The notes under the pieces are model-generated. The model was given only the letters and a program-made list of their open reading frames with translations, had not been told where the DNA came from and did not search any database. From the NCBI GenBank assembly GCA_945949085.1, contig CAMFDJ010000002.1, positions 1 to 64,000 on the forward strand: a DNA stretch of 64,000 bases. Reading direction: 5' to 3'. This document shows, in pieces, positions 17,891 through 26,548 of the stretch. The DNA is from an uncultured Lachnospiraceae bacterium (lineage in GTDB: Bacteria; Bacillota; Clostridia; Lachnospirales; Lachnospiraceae). The position numbers and the translations under genes are program-made. How positions within the stretch are numbered: position 1 is the first letter of the stretch; the number at the start of each line of letters is the position of its first letter.

Positions 17891-18823
17891 ATGATTCCTG
17901 TATATATGATCAATGGATTTCTTGACAGCGGTAAGACGGAGTTTATTCAGTATACACTTGCGCAACCATATTTTCAGATGCGCGGGAAAACACTCCTGAT
18001 CGTCTGCGAAGAGGGTGAAATTGAATATGATAAGCAGCTTTTGACGAAAAGTAAAACGGAAATGGAGCTGATTGAGGAGGAAGAGGATTTTACATCACAG
18101 ACTTTGATTGCACTTGAGAAGAAGCATAGACCTGCCAGAATCATCATTGAATATAATGGCATGTGGAATATGAAAAAACTGAAATTTCCATGGCACTGGA
18201 AACTGGAGCAACAGATTACCTGTATTGACGGCTCTACATTTTCTACTTATTTTAGTAATATGAAGTCGATTTTGGCGGAGCATTTGCGTGCCTCCGAACT
18301 GATCATTATGAACAGGTGTGATACTGTCATAGAGGAACTTCCCGTTTATAAGCGCAATATCAAGGCAATCAATCAGGGCGCGGAGATTATTTTTGAGGAT
18401 AAAGACGGAGAGGTAAATGCGACACTTGAGGAGGAACTTCCGTTTGATGTCAATGCCGATGTGATCGAACTCGATGACCAGGGATATGGCGTATGGTATA
18501 TTGATGCGCTTGATAATATGCAGCGCTATCAGGGAAAGACAATTTCTTTCACAGCGATGTGCCTGATCCCTGATAAGTTACCCAAGGGTTATTTTGTGCC
18601 GGGGCGCATGGCAATGACCTGTTGTGCAGACGACATGGCCTTTCTGGGTTATGCCTGCAAATACGATAAGGCAGAGTCGCTTATGCCGAAGGAATGGGTA
18701 AAGGTGACAGCTAGGGTTTCCATAGAATATTTTGAGGATTACGGAAAGGAAGGACCGGTTCTGCATGCCATTTCTGTGGAGAGAACAAAGGCCCCAAAGG
18801 ATGAAGTGATCAGTTTCGTATAG
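17891..18823 (+). CDS. G3E-like GTPase fused to a DUF1980/YcgQ-type C-terminal domain
   Basis: A 310-aa protein with an N-terminal P-loop (NGFLDSGKTEF, residues 8-18) of the G3E class but without the CxCC metal motif of its upstream neighbour. The C-terminal ~100 residues (MTCCADDMAFLGY, then EWVKVTARVSIEYF) resemble the DUF1980/TIGR03943 domain of YcgQ-like proteins, which are normally paired with a COG0701 permease. No permease is adjacent here. Tandem placement with the His-rich CobW protein suggests a joint metal-handling role. The fusion reading rests on motif recall without an alignment. Confidence 0.75.
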   Translation: MIPVYMINGFLDSGKTEFIQYTLAQPYFQMRGKTLLIVCEEGEIEYDKQLLTKSKTEMELIEEEEDFTSQTLIALEKKHRPARIIIEYNGMWNMKKLKFPWHWKLEQQITCIDGSTFSTYFSNMKSILAEHLRASELIIMNRCDTVIEELPVYKRNIKAINQGAEIIFEDKDGEVNATLEEELPFDVNADVIELDDQGYGVWYIDALDNMQRYQGKTISFTAMCLIPDKLPKGYFVPGRMAMTCCADDMAFLGYACKYDKAESLMPKEWVKVTARVSIEYFEDYGKEGPVLHAISVERTKAPKDEVISFV

Positions 18824-18863
18824 AATCATGAAACAAAGAGCAGAACTGAAAGCATAAAATGAT

Positions 18864-18919
18864 AAAACAGATAGATACTAAAGCTGAACGAAAAAGCGAT
18901 GGATCTGTCTGTTTTCTAT
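18864..18919 (+). terminator. Probable terminator after the two G3E genes
   Basis: AAAACAGATAGAT (18864-18876) pairs with ATCTGTCTGTTTT (18903-18915) over 13 bp with one G-U pair, leaving a 26-nt loop, and is followed by a T-rich stretch (CTATTTG). The long loop lowers certainty. Confidence 0.55.
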
Positions 18920-18957
18920 TTGCAGGTTTTGCTTTTTGACCTCGGCAGTATTCTATT

Positions 18958-18986
18958 TTGACCAATGTGTGATAATATGTTACGAT
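18958..18986 (+). promoter_or_regulatory. Promoter of the TerB-AAA+ gene
   Basis: TTGACC (18958-18963), a 17-nt spacer and TACGAT (18981-18986) lie about 60 bases ahead of the start codon. Confidence 0.5.
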
Positions 18987-19045
18987 AAAAAAGCATTACT
19001 GTGCACAGTCATGAAAGACGTATATAACAGCCGGGGGAATCAAAC

Positions 19046-20569
19046 ATGAAAGAGGGAAATATGTTAGAAAACCGAATTGATGAGATATTAGCCAGATGCG
19101 ATATGGTGTGTGATTATCTGGATCCGGAACGCGGCAGCAGACAGTTTTCGCATGGGCTTCGTCAGAGCTTCCGCTATGAAATGTTAAAGTATGCGGTATA
19201 TCTGGCCGATGCAGATGGGGTGATTGATACAAAAGAGGTTGTGGCAATTCGCAAGCATCTCCACAGTCCGGCTATCTCAAAGGATCTGTGTTTGCTTAGA
19301 ACCAGAGAGCGCATTCCTTTTGGTTTCAAGGTGGCAACACCTGCGCCTCTTCGGACTGCTGTTTTGCATGACAGCGGGACTGAGGATGCGCATGGACCTT
19401 TTGGCAATCAGTGTGCCCAGATTATGCTCGATGCCTATAAAGCACTAGGCAGACTCTTTTTGGCACTGCATGAAAATGATCCGACTGACAGGTCAGCGAT
19501 GGCCTATACGGACTATATCCGGACCTTATCAGACTATCTCAGGGATTTTGGTGTTCTTTATCCGGCTTCACAAAAGCTATTTCGAATAGAGGAACTGGAA
19601 GAAATGGAGAGCCGACAGGCAAAAGCAGGCAACACTGCGTTTGCAGGAATGGCAATGCAGCCCGATGCGGAAGTATCGGACACAGAGAATACGGAAGCTT
19701 GCAGCAGGGGTGAGTGTACTGCAGAGAAAGAAACGGAAGAGGATGAAACGACACTGGAGGAAAAGCTGGAGGAATTCCATAGCATGATAGGACTTGGCAG
19801 TGTGAAGCGCGAGGTAGATGCGCTGATCAATCTGCTAAGGATTCAGAAGCTTCGTGCACAGAATGGATTAAAAAATACAGAAACCTCCAAACATATGGTT
19901 TTTTTCGGAAATCCGGGAACAGGCAAGACGACGGTTGCCAGAATTCTGGCAGGGATTTATAAGGATCTCGGTGTTTTGGAGAAGGGAACTCTGGTGGAAG
20001 TGGATCGTTCCGGTCTTGTCAAAGGGTATGTGGGACAGACTGCCATCCAGGTCAAAAAAGTGGTCGAACAGGCCAGAGGAGGCATTCTCTTTATTGACGA
20101 GGCTTACACGCTGACTGTCGGAAAAGGCGAGAGTGATTATGGGCAGGAAGCCGTCGATACGCTCTTAAAAGCGATGGAAGATTATCGGGAGGACCTGATT
20201 GTGATCGTGGCCGGTTATCCGGATCTGATGGCGCAGTTTCTGGAATCCAACCCGGGGCTTAAGTCCCGTTTTAATAAATTTATTCATTTTGAAGATTATA
20301 CGGCGGCGGAGCAGTTTGCGATTTTGAAGGCCATGTGTGAGAAACAGGAATATGTGCTTTCTGAGGATGCCGAGGTCTATATGAAGACTTTTCTGGAGGA
20401 ACGTATGAAACTGGCACTTTCTGACTTTGCAAATGCCAGAGATGTCAGAAATATGCTGGAAAATGCGATATTGAGACAGGCAAGCCGCGTGATTGCCCTT
20501 GTGTCCCCTACCAAAGAAGATCTGCAAACCCTCACCGCACAAGATTTTGTTAGCGAGGAAGGAAAATGA
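19046..20569 (+). CDS. AAA+ ATPase (CbbX/SpoVK-type) with N-terminal TerB-like domain
   Basis: A 507-aa protein. Residues ~45-75 (LKYAVYLADADGVIDTKEVVAIRKHL) resemble the TerB / DnaJ-associated acidic helical fold. An acidic low-complexity linker lies near residues 190-240, followed by a CbbX/SpoVK-type AAA+ module. That module has Walker A GNPGTGKTTVARIL near residue 290, Walker B ILFIDEAYTL and an arginine-finger region SRFNKFIHF. SpoVK, CbbX and EccA are remodelling ATPases; which partner this one remodels is unknown, since no secretion or sporulation gene adjoins. ATGs at 19046 and 19061 are both possible; the GGGGG site suits 19046. Confidence 0.82.
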   Translation: MKEGNMLENRIDEILARCDMVCDYLDPERGSRQFSHGLRQSFRYEMLKYAVYLADADGVIDTKEVVAIRKHLHSPAISKDLCLLRTRERIPFGFKVATPAPLRTAVLHDSGTEDAHGPFGNQCAQIMLDAYKALGRLFLALHENDPTDRSAMAYTDYIRTLSDYLRDFGVLYPASQKLFRIEELEEMESRQAKAGNTAFAGMAMQPDAEVSDTENTEACSRGECTAEKETEEDETTLEEKLEEFHSMIGLGSVKREVDALINLLRIQKLRAQNGLKNTETSKHMVFFGNPGTGKTTVARILAGIYKDLGVLEKGTLVEVDRSGLVKGYVGQTAIQVKKVVEQARGGILFIDEAYTLTVGKGESDYGQEAVDTLLKAMEDYREDLIVIVAGYPDLMAQFLESNPGLKSRFNKFIHFEDYTAAEQFAILKAMCEKQEYVLSEDAEVYMKTFLEERMKLALSDFANARDVRNMLENAILRQASRVIALVSPTKEDLQTLTAQDFVSEEGK

Positions 20570-20598
20570 GCGCGAGCGAAGCAACCACAATCATTGCA

Positions 20599-20627
20599 TT
20601 GACAAAAGTGTGAAAGAGAAGCAAAAT
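20599..20627 (+). promoter_or_regulatory. Probable promoter of lepB
   Basis: A perfect TTGACA (20599-20604) is followed after 17 nt by CAAAAT (20622-20627), a weak -10, about 35 bases before the lepB ATG. Confidence 0.4.
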
Positions 20628-20662
20628 AGAACTACAAGAAATGAGAAAACCGGGGAAACGGA

Positions 20663-21388
20663 ATGAAAGCAGAAGTATTGACACAGCAACGACCACAAGA
20701 GGATATACAGCAGGATATTACGCAAACAGAAGAAAATGAAACAGAAAAAAAAGAAAGTGAAAAAGGCAGTAAGAAGTCGGCAATCATCAGAGAGATCATT
20801 TCCTGGGTCAAGACGATTGTTCTGGCATTTGTAATCGCGTTGTTCTTGAATCATTTTGTCATTGTGAATGCCAATGTGCCTACCGGCTCCATGCAGGATA
20901 CCATTCAGCCGGGAGACAGACTGATCGGCTCCAGACTTGCTTATCTGAAAAGTGAACCAGAGCGTGGCGATATCATTATTTTCCGCTTCCCTCTGGATGA
21001 GGAAGAAAATTACATCAAGCGCGTCATTGGTCTTCCGGGAGAACATATTGAGATCAGGGATGGGCTGGTATATATCGATGGAAGCAGCCAGCCACTCGAG
21101 GAAACTTATCTGAGAGAGGAGTGGTATGAAAAAAATGATGGTATTTCATACGACATACCACAGGATTGCTATTTTGTGATGGGAGACAACCGGAATAATT
21201 CACTGGATGGCAGATACTGGGCCGAGGAGGCAGTCAGATATGGATTGGCTGATTCTTTGGAAGAAGCGGAGAAAATGGAATATTGTTTTGTCAGTCGGGA
21301 GGCTGTTTTGGGGAAAGCACTTTTCCGTTATTTCCCATCTATCACATGGCTGGCAAGTAATCCATATGATAAGGCAGAGGAAGAGTAA
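20663..21388 (+). CDS. lepB: Type I signal peptidase
   Basis: Membrane-anchored protease that cuts signal peptides from exported proteins. The catalytic serine is S76 in VPTGSMQDTI and the general-base lysine K119 in ENYIKRVIGLPG. The late box GDNRNNSLDGRYW is present. One transmembrane helix (residues ~48-68) follows an unusual ~45-residue acidic/polar cytoplasmic N-terminus rich in Gln, Glu and Lys. Total length 241 aa, slightly long for a Gram-positive SipS because of that extension. A terminator shared with the convergent pyrI gene follows. Confidence 0.96.
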   Translation: MKAEVLTQQRPQEDIQQDITQTEENETEKKESEKGSKKSAIIREIISWVKTIVLAFVIALFLNHFVIVNANVPTGSMQDTIQPGDRLIGSRLAYLKSEPERGDIIIFRFPLDEEENYIKRVIGLPGEHIEIRDGLVYIDGSSQPLEETYLREEWYEKNDGISYDIPQDCYFVMGDNRNNSLDGRYWAEEAVRYGLADSLEEAEKMEYCFVSREAVLGKALFRYFPSITWLASNPYDKAEEE

Positions 21389-21421
21389 AGAAGAAAAGCA
21401 GAAGAAAAAAACCGATAGAAT

Positions 21422-21466
21422 AAGCCGGAAGACAATTGTCAGATGACAGAGTTTTCCGGCTTTTTC
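21422..21466. terminator. Bidirectional terminator between lepB and pyrI
   Basis: AAGCCGGAA (21422-21430) pairs with TTCCGGCTT, and T-rich flanks on the + strand complete an intrinsic terminator for lepB. A-rich sequence on the other side lets it also serve pyrI, which ends at 21535 on the - strand. Confidence 0.75.
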
Positions 21467-21534
21467 AATATGCTTTTGCTTTACTGTTTTTACATATTAC
21501 TTATTACGCTTTTTATGATTTACTGATTACCAAT

Positions 21535-21981
21535 TTATTGTTTGGAAAACAACCTTCTTTTGCTATATTTTTCTTCGCAGTATTTGCAGCGGTATATTTC
21601 CTTTTGTTCGTCGGACAGGACAAAGATATGCGGCAATTCCTGTTCAATGCTCGTAATACATCTGGGGTTGTGACACGTAATGACATTTTTGATCTCTTTT
21701 GGGAGTGTCAATTCCTTTTTGGCTACAATCTCGCCATCCTTGATCACGTTGACCGTGATATTGCGGTCAATCAGAGCAAGGACATCCAGATTCAATGTAT
21801 TGATATCGCATTCTACCTTCAGAATATCTTTTTTCCCTTTCTTATTGCTGCGGGCATTTTTGATGATGGCTACAGTACAATCCAGCTTATCAAGCTGTAA
21901 TAAATGGTATATGGTGAGACTTTGACCGGCATCAATGTGGTCAAGTACAAAGCCTTCTTCAATTTTTCCAACATTTAACAT
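21535..21981 (-). CDS. pyrI: Aspartate carbamoyltransferase regulatory chain
   Basis: The allosteric subunit of aspartate transcarbamoylase, which binds nucleotides (CTP/ATP) and joins catalytic trimers. The 148-aa protein has the N-terminal allosteric domain (VGKIEEGFVLDHIDAG) and the C-terminal zinc domain, with cysteines in CHNPRC and CKYC. It lies 15 bases after pyrB on the - strand, so the two are co-transcribed. PyrI is absent from Bacillus-type ATCase, so this indicates a feedback-regulated holoenzyme in this organism. Confidence 0.96.
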   Translation of the reverse strand: MLNVGKIEEGFVLDHIDAGQSLTIYHLLQLDKLDCTVAIIKNARSNKKGKKDILKVECDINTLNLDVLALIDRNITVNVIKDGEIVAKKELTLPKEIKNVITCHNPRCITSIEQELPHIFVLSDEQKEIYRCKYCEEKYSKRRLFSKQ

Positions 21982-21996
21982 GGTGATCTCCTTTCT

Positions 21997-22908
21997 TTAT
22001 GCAAGCTCCAGCAGTGTCAGAATGAGTGCCATTCGTACGTAGACACCATATTGAACCTGCTTGAAATAGGCAGCTCTGGGATCGTCATCCACTTCCACCG
22101 ATATCTCGTTGACGCGCGGCAGAGGATGCAGTACGATCATGTCGTCTTTTGCAAGCTCCATTTTTTTCTTATCCAGAATATAGAAATCCTTCAGACGTAC
22201 ATAATCTTCTTCGTTAAAGAAACGCTCACGCTGCACACGGGTCATGTAGAGCAGATCGAGTCGGGCGATGGAATCTTCCAGAGAGATACACTCCTCATAG
22301 GCAATTCCCTTTTCCTTCAGCATATCGGTGATATAGTCGGGAACACGCAGCTCCTCCGGTGAGATCAGCACAAAGCGGATATTGTCATAGCGCACCAGTG
22401 CATTGATCAGAGAATGTACGGTTCTGCCGAACTTCAGATCGCCGCAAAGACCGATGGTGAAATCGTCAAGTCTTCCTTTCAGAGAGCGAATTGTCAGAAG
22501 GTCTGTCAGAGTCTGCGTGGGATGCTGATGACCTCCGTCACCGGCATTGATCACGGGAATGGAAGATTTGGAAGCTGCTACCATAGGAGCACCTTCTTTT
22601 GGATGGCGCATGGCACAGATATCCGCAAAACAGGAAATGACACGGATGGTATCTGATACGCTCTCACCTTTTGAAGCGGAGGAGGAGGCTGCATCAGAGA
22701 ATCCAAGAACACTTCCGCCAAGTCCCAGCATTGCACTTTCAAAGCTGAGCCTTGTGCGTGTGCTGGGTTCATAGAAGCAGGTCGCAAGTTTTTTCCCTTC
22801 ACATTTGTGTGCGTAAAGCTGCGGATTTTTTTCGATGTCTGCCGCAAGGTCAAACAGCGCATCGAGTTCTTCTTTGGTAAAATCCAAAGGACTCATCAAA
22901 TGTCTCAT
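21997..22908 (-). CDS. pyrB: Aspartate carbamoyltransferase catalytic chain
   Basis: Carries out the committed step of pyrimidine synthesis: carbamoyl phosphate plus aspartate to carbamoyl-aspartate. It is 303 aa, standard length. The carbamoyl-phosphate motif [12 protein letters not shown] and the downstream [18 protein letters not shown] and HPLPRVNEI motifs are intact. The ATG is preceded by an AAGGAG site. No PyrR attenuator or uracil-responsive leader is evident in the ~80 bases upstream; a hairpin at 22955-22981 lies between it and the nitroreductase gene. Confidence 0.98.
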   Translation of the reverse strand: MRHLMSPLDFTKEELDALFDLAADIEKNPQLYAHKCEGKKLATCFYEPSTRTRLSFESAMLGLGGSVLGFSDAASSSASKGESVSDTIRVISCFADICAMRHPKEGAPMVAASKSSIPVINAGDGGHQHPTQTLTDLLTIRSLKGRLDDFTIGLCGDLKFGRTVHSLINALVRYDNIRFVLISPEELRVPDYITDMLKEKGIAYEECISLEDSIARLDLLYMTRVQRERFFNEEDYVRLKDFYILDKKKMELAKDDMIVLHPLPRVNEISVEVDDDPRAAYFKQVQYGVYVRMALILTLLELA

Positions 22909-22954
22909 AGTGTTTTCTCCTTGTCTGAAAAATAAGTTATATCTGCACAGAAAG

Positions 22955-22981
22955 AGAATCGAAGGAAATACCTTCGATTCT
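22955..22981 (-). terminator. Hairpin between nitroreductase and pyrB
   Basis: A perfect 11-bp stem, AGAATCGAAGG with CCTTCGATTCT, has a 5-nt loop. On the - strand it follows the nitroreductase stop and is trailed by a short T-rich stretch (CTTTCTG), so it may end that transcript before pyrB. The T-run is weak. Confidence 0.5.
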
Positions 22982-22988
22982 TTCGTAT

Positions 22989-23528
22989 TTACATATAGGT
23001 CAGTAATTCGGAAACGGGTTTTCTTTTGGGGACAACAGGAGCTTCGTCTGCATAGCCCACAGGAATCAGTGCAACAAGTTCTCGGTCTTCCGGAATAGAA
23101 AGAGCCTGTGTGATTTCCGGTCTGTCAAAAATACCCATGATAACAGTGCCAAGACCTGCATCGTGAGCTGCGAGGCAAAATGTCTGACTTGCAACGCCTG
23201 CATCAAACATCTGCCAGGTGTCGCCTCTGTCAGTTGTATAAGAGCCGTCGCGCTCAAAGCCGCATCTGTTCTTGATTACGGTAACAGCGATCAGTAAGGG
23301 TGCGTTCTCTATGATCTTTCCGTTGCCCGGCCATGATGTGGTGTACTTTCTGGCTATTTCATCCTTTAATGCACCTTCGACTGCAATATAGCGTACAATC
23401 TGTGTATGCTTCCAGCTGGGAGCATAGGAGGCAGTTTCAATTACGGACTCCAAAAGTGCATGGTCAACAGGATCTGCTTTGAATTTGCGGATGCTTCTGC
23501 GTGTAAGAATACAATCTTTTGCTGTCAT
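22989..23528 (-). CDS. Nitroreductase-family flavoprotein
   Basis: A 179-aa FMN-dependent oxidoreductase of the nitroreductase superfamily. The N-terminal RRSIRKF with FMN-phosphate-binding arginines, the [10 protein letters not shown] segment and the C-terminal [17 protein letters not shown] motif identify the family. In this family substrates range from nitro compounds to flavins and quinones, so the physiological one cannot be assigned. A clear - strand promoter lies upstream, so it is expressed apart from the divergent PH-domain gene. Confidence 0.9.
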   Translation of the reverse strand: MTAKDCILTRRSIRKFKADPVDHALLESVIETASYAPSWKHTQIVRYIAVEGALKDEIARKYTTSWPGNGKIIENAPLLIAVTVIKNRCGFERDGSYTTDRGDTWQMFDAGVASQTFCLAAHDAGLGTVIMGIFDRPEITQALSIPEDRELVALIPVGYADEAPVVPKRKPVSELLTYM

Positions 23529-23577
23529 AAAATTCTCCTTTGCGAATGGAATCTGAATAGTGACTCAAATTTTTTAT

Positions 23578-23606
23578 ATGATAGCATAAAATCAGTCTGC
23601 TTTCAA
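23578..23606 (-). promoter_or_regulatory. Promoter of the nitroreductase gene
   Basis: On the - strand, TTGAAA (complement of 23601-23606), 17 nt and TATCAT (complement of 23578-23583) lie ~50 bases before the start. Confidence 0.65.
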
Positions 23607-23630
23607 TGCGAAACAAAAGACTTTTCTCTC

Positions 23631-23672
23631 TTTCCATTCACTTATTTTTTTGTTATACTGAATCATAACAAA
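23631..23672 (+). promoter_or_regulatory. Promoter with operator-like palindrome (PH-domain gene)
   Basis: TTTCCA (23631-23636), 17 nt and TATACT (23654-23659) form a promoter for the small PH-domain gene. An 8-bp perfect inverted repeat, TTTGTTAT (23649-23656) and ATAACAAA (23665-23672), overlaps the -10 box, as expected of a repressor site. Confidence 0.55.
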
Positions 23673-23716
23673 TGTGTGGATGCGGCAGAATACGATTCTG
23701 CCCGAAAGGAGCTTTT

Positions 23717-24088
23717 ATGGAATTTAAGGAACGAAAGAGAATCTTGTTTTTGGGACTGCCATGGACCTTTACCGTATATACGATAAAAGAGGATATGCTG
23801 AATACGAAAAAAGGTCTTTTGCGTACGATTGAAGATGACTGCTATATGTACAAGGTACAGGATGTACAGCTTGAAACCGGTCTGTTAGAGCGCATTTTCA
23901 GACTTGGAACGGTTGTATGTTATACAGGAGATACCACAAATCCGACACTGAAGCTGGAACACATTAAGAATGCCCGTGCCATCAAGGATTTTATTCTCGA
24001 GGCATCTGAGAATGCAAGAATGAAGCGCAGGACGCTCAATACACTGAATATCGGAACGGACAGTATTGAGGATGAAATCTTATCTTAG
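23717..24088 (+). CDS. Small bacterial PH-domain protein
   Basis: A 123-aa protein resembling bacterial PH (bPH2/YdbT-like) domains. It opens with a hydrophobic strand and '[27 protein letters not shown]'-type strands (residues ~20-50), and the middle contains '[24 protein letters not shown]', the typical RxLxRxxGxGxV pattern. There is no membrane segment, unlike many bPH2 proteins, so it is probably cytosolic. The start has a GAAAGGAG site; an upstream in-frame reading from 23672 has none. Function unknown. Confidence 0.7.
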   Translation: MEFKERKRILFLGLPWTFTVYTIKEDMLNTKKGLLRTIEDDCYMYKVQDVQLETGLLERIFRLGTVVCYTGDTTNPTLKLEHIKNARAIKDFILEASENARMKRRTLNTLNIGTDSIEDEILS

Positions 24089-24146
24089 TGCAATTTTGGG
24101 GAAAGGAATTGCATGTAAATGACTAGTTTATTGTAAGGCGTCGTTC

Positions 24147-24185
24147 TTGACAGATATTGTTTATCGTGTTACTTTGATAAAGTAA
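24147..24185 (+). promoter_or_regulatory. Promoter with palindrome (DUF805 gene)
   Basis: TTGACA (24147-24152), a 17-nt spacer and TACTTT (24170-24175) form the promoter. The -10 lies inside a perfect palindrome, TTACTTT-GAT-AAAGTAA (24169-24185), so a bound protein would block it. Confidence 0.55.
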
Positions 24186-24245
24186 TGATTTTTCGGATTT
24201 ATGAAAAATAAAAAACAAAAGAATTCATTTGAGGAGGAAAAGCAA

Positions 24246-24611
24246 ATGGAACAATTCAGAGGCTTTGTAGAAAAAATGCCTGACTTTTTCAAACCGTGGG
24301 GGGAAGAGATTTTACTTCGTTATTTTGATTTTGAAGGGAACACGGACAGAAACACCTTCTGGAAGGTATTTCTGATCAATTTCCTGATCAGCGTGGCATT
24401 TGGAATTCTGGCAAGGATCCCGGTGATCGGATTGATCGTTGGTATTCTTTCCGCTATTTATTCTCTTGCAGTTCTGATTCCGGGTATTGCGATCCAGGTC
24501 AGAAGATTAAATGACACAGGAAAGTCATGGCCGTTTATTTTCTTCCATTTCATTCCGTGTGTAGGCTCTATCATCCTGCTTGTGTTCTTTTTACAGGATT
24601 CTTCTTCATAA
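24246..24611 (+). CDS. DUF805-family small membrane protein
   Basis: A 121-aa membrane protein with two or three hydrophobic helices. The N-terminal FDFEGNTDRNTFWKVFLINF, the central PGIAIQVRRLNDTGKSWPF (the family's 'RRLhDtgrS' motif) and the C-terminal PCVGSIILLVFFLQD match DUF805. The ATG at 24246 follows a GAGGAGG site by eight bases; the ATG at 24201 lacks one. It has its own palindrome-bearing promoter and a strong terminator, so it is a single-gene unit. Function unknown. Confidence 0.82.
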   Translation: MEQFRGFVEKMPDFFKPWGEEILLRYFDFEGNTDRNTFWKVFLINFLISVAFGILARIPVIGLIVGILSAIYSLAVLIPGIAIQVRRLNDTGKSWPFIFFHFIPCVGSIILLVFFLQDSSS

Positions 24612-24634
24612 AGGAAACGAATAGAGATAACAGG

Positions 24635-24676
24635 AAAGACCAGACAAAGCGAAGCTGCTTTGCCTGGTCTTTTTTA
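24635..24676 (+). terminator. Terminator after the DUF805 gene
   Basis: AAAGACCAG-CAAAGC pairs with GCTTTGC-CTGGTCTTT with a small internal bulge, followed by TTTTTT. Confidence 0.9.
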
Positions 24677-24681
24677 GGGGG

Positions 24682-25122
24682 TTAGGGGAGGATATTATTG
24701 TGGGATTTTCCGGCAAGTACCAGCTCATACAGAAGACCTGTAAAAAACCAGCATGGTGCATAATCCAGACGGATGACACCACCGATATTGAGCCTTGCCT
24801 TGCTGTAATCCCAGGGACAGGCCTTCTTACCTTTTAAGAGAGTGCCTGTACAAAATTCGGCTAAAAAGATCAGGCAGGTGTAGATGCTGCCGCGTATCAT
24901 GATGGATTTTCCTTTGAGTAAGCGGGACAGCGGCTCTATGATCACTGCCATTCCGTAGATTGGAAACATCCACAGGGAGGTATTCCCTTTTAGCCGAAGG
25001 TCATGATTTTTGATACTTTCAGCGGATGTGAAGAGGATTTCAAGACACCATCCGATCACACCGCATGTCAAGAATTTTTTTATCATAGTACAAGTATGTA
25101 CGGTTTTTGTTTGTTTATACAT
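24682..25122 (-). CDS. PF06541-type (CmpB-like) membrane protein
   Basis: A membrane protein of ~146 aa resembling the 'putative ABC-transporter type IV' (PF06541) family. It has CGVIGWCLEILFTS at the first helix, FPIYGMAVIIEPL at the second, and the late 'CPWDYSKARLNIGGVIRLDYAPCWFFTGLLYE' pattern. Three or four helices are predicted. The start is uncertain: an ATG at 25122 (MYKQ) or 25086 (MIKK); neither has a clear ribosome site. It is divergent from folC and convergent with the DUF805 gene. Function unknown. Confidence 0.65.
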   Translation of the reverse strand: MYKQTKTVHTCTMIKKFLTCGVIGWCLEILFTSAESIKNHDLRLKGNTSLWMFPIYGMAVIIEPLSRLLKGKSIMIRGSIYTCLIFLAEFCTGTLLKGKKACPWDYSKARLNIGGVIRLDYAPCWFFTGLLYELVLAGKSHNNILP

Positions 25123-25192
25123 GGGAATGGAAAAAAAACGACAATGGTGGTATGATAAAGCATAATGTGTTCTTAAGAGGATAGGAGAAGGC

Positions 25193-26548
25193 ATGGAAAA
25201 ACCGGAAAGAAAAGATTGTGAGCAGATAAAAATGAATGAAAAAGAAGTGTTTTCTTATATAGAACTGCTGCAGCAGTATGGAAGTGTTCCGGGACTTGAC
25301 AGTATCAGGGAACTTTGTGCCCGCCTTGGCAATCCTCAGGACAGCCTTGTGTTTATTCATGTGGCAGGCACAAACGGCAAAGGAAGCGTAACTGCTTATC
25401 TGACCGGTGTGTTGATGGAGGCAGGAGTAAAGGTGGGCAGATACAACTCTCCTACGATTCGCGACTGGAAGGAACGGATCATGGTGGGTAGGCAGAAGAT
25501 TGCAAAGGAGCCGCTTTGCAGGCTGATGAGCCGGATTCGAAAGGTTTGTGATGAGATGGCAGGGGAAGGTCTGCCGCATCCGACCTCTTTTGAGGTGGAG
25601 ACTGTACTTGGTTTTTTATATTTTCTCGAGAAAGGCTGCGATCTTGTCATTTTGGAAACAGGCATGGGAGGGGCTCTTGATGCAACCAATATCATAGGAA
25701 GTCCTAAGGTGGCGGTCCTTACTTCCATCAGTATGGACCATATGGCTTTTCTGGGAGATACGCTTCCTGAGATTGCAGCGCAAAAAGCCGGAATCATCAA
25801 AGAAGGCTGTCAGGTGGTAACGATGCCGCAAGAGCCTGCCTGCCTTCGTGTGATACAAGAAGTATGCAGACAGAAGCATGCGAATCTTACAGTTGCACCG
25901 GAAGTATGTGACGGGAAGATCGACAGAGTCCGTTACGGGGTAGAAAAGCAGTCATTCCGTTATAAAAAAAGGTTACAGATCGAGGTGCCGCTAATCGGAA
26001 CCTTTCAGATTGAGAATGCCGGATTGGCAATCACAGTCTGTGAGGTGTTACAAAGTCTGGGATATGCGATTTCAGACGCGCAGATTCAGAACGGAATCAA
26101 GAATACCGTATGGCATGCCAGATTTGAGGTGCTTTCCAAAAAACCTTATTTTATCATTGATGGCGCGCATAATGAAGATGCAGCCAGAAAGCTTGCACAG
26201 TCACTGGAGTTTTATTTTACAAATAAGAAGATTGTCTTTATAATGGGAATATTGAAAGATAAAGAATATGAAAAAATCATCCGGCTGACCGCTCCGCTCG
26301 CAGAGAGTATTATTACGGTGAAGACACCGGACAATCCAAGGGCAATGGATGCTTATGAGCTGGCAAAAGAAGTCGCCCGTTTTCACCCGAAGGTAACTGC
26401 GGCAGGCAGTATAGAGGAGGCTGTGGAAATGAGCTATCTGCTGGCGGATCAAGGTAGTGTGATCCTCGCATTTGGTTCGCTTTCTTATCTGGGCAGAGTG
26501 ATGGATATTATGGAGAAAAGGAAGAAGACAAAAAGAAATGGTAGATAA
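25193..26548 (+). CDS. folC: Folylpolyglutamate synthase / dihydrofolate synthase
   Basis: Adds glutamate to dihydropteroate and poly-glutamate tails to folates, using ATP. The 451-aa protein has the ATP loop [14 protein letters not shown], the [13 protein letters not shown] segment, [10 protein letters not shown] and the C-terminal ligase domain motif [13 protein letters not shown]. It opens the folate operon: folE starts 11 bases inside its 3' end, and an HD gene, an AlkD-like gene, folP and folBK follow. Confidence 0.97.
   Translation: MEKPERKDCEQIKMNEKEVFSYIELLQQYGSVPGLDSIRELCARLGNPQDSLVFIHVAGTNGKGSVTAYLTGVLMEAGVKVGRYNSPTIRDWKERIMVGRQKIAKEPLCRLMSRIRKVCDEMAGEGLPHPTSFEVETVLGFLYFLEKGCDLVILETGMGGALDATNIIGSPKVAVLTSISMDHMAFLGDTLPEIAAQKAGIIKEGCQVVTMPQEPACLRVIQEVCRQKHANLTVAPEVCDGKIDRVRYGVEKQSFRYKKRLQIEVPLIGTFQIENAGLAITVCEVLQSLGYAISDAQIQNGIKNTVWHARFEVLSKKPYFIIDGAHNEDAARKLAQSLEFYFTNKKIVFIMGILKDKEYEKIIRLTAPLAESIITVKTPDNPRAMDAYELAKEVARFHPKVTAAGSIEEAVEMSYLLADQGSVILAFGSLSYLGRVMDIMEKRKKTKRNGR

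Noticed and set aside
22900..22990. A PyrR-type attenuator before pyrB
   Set aside because: The only hairpin is simple, there is no antiterminator pairing and no anti-antiterminator consensus.
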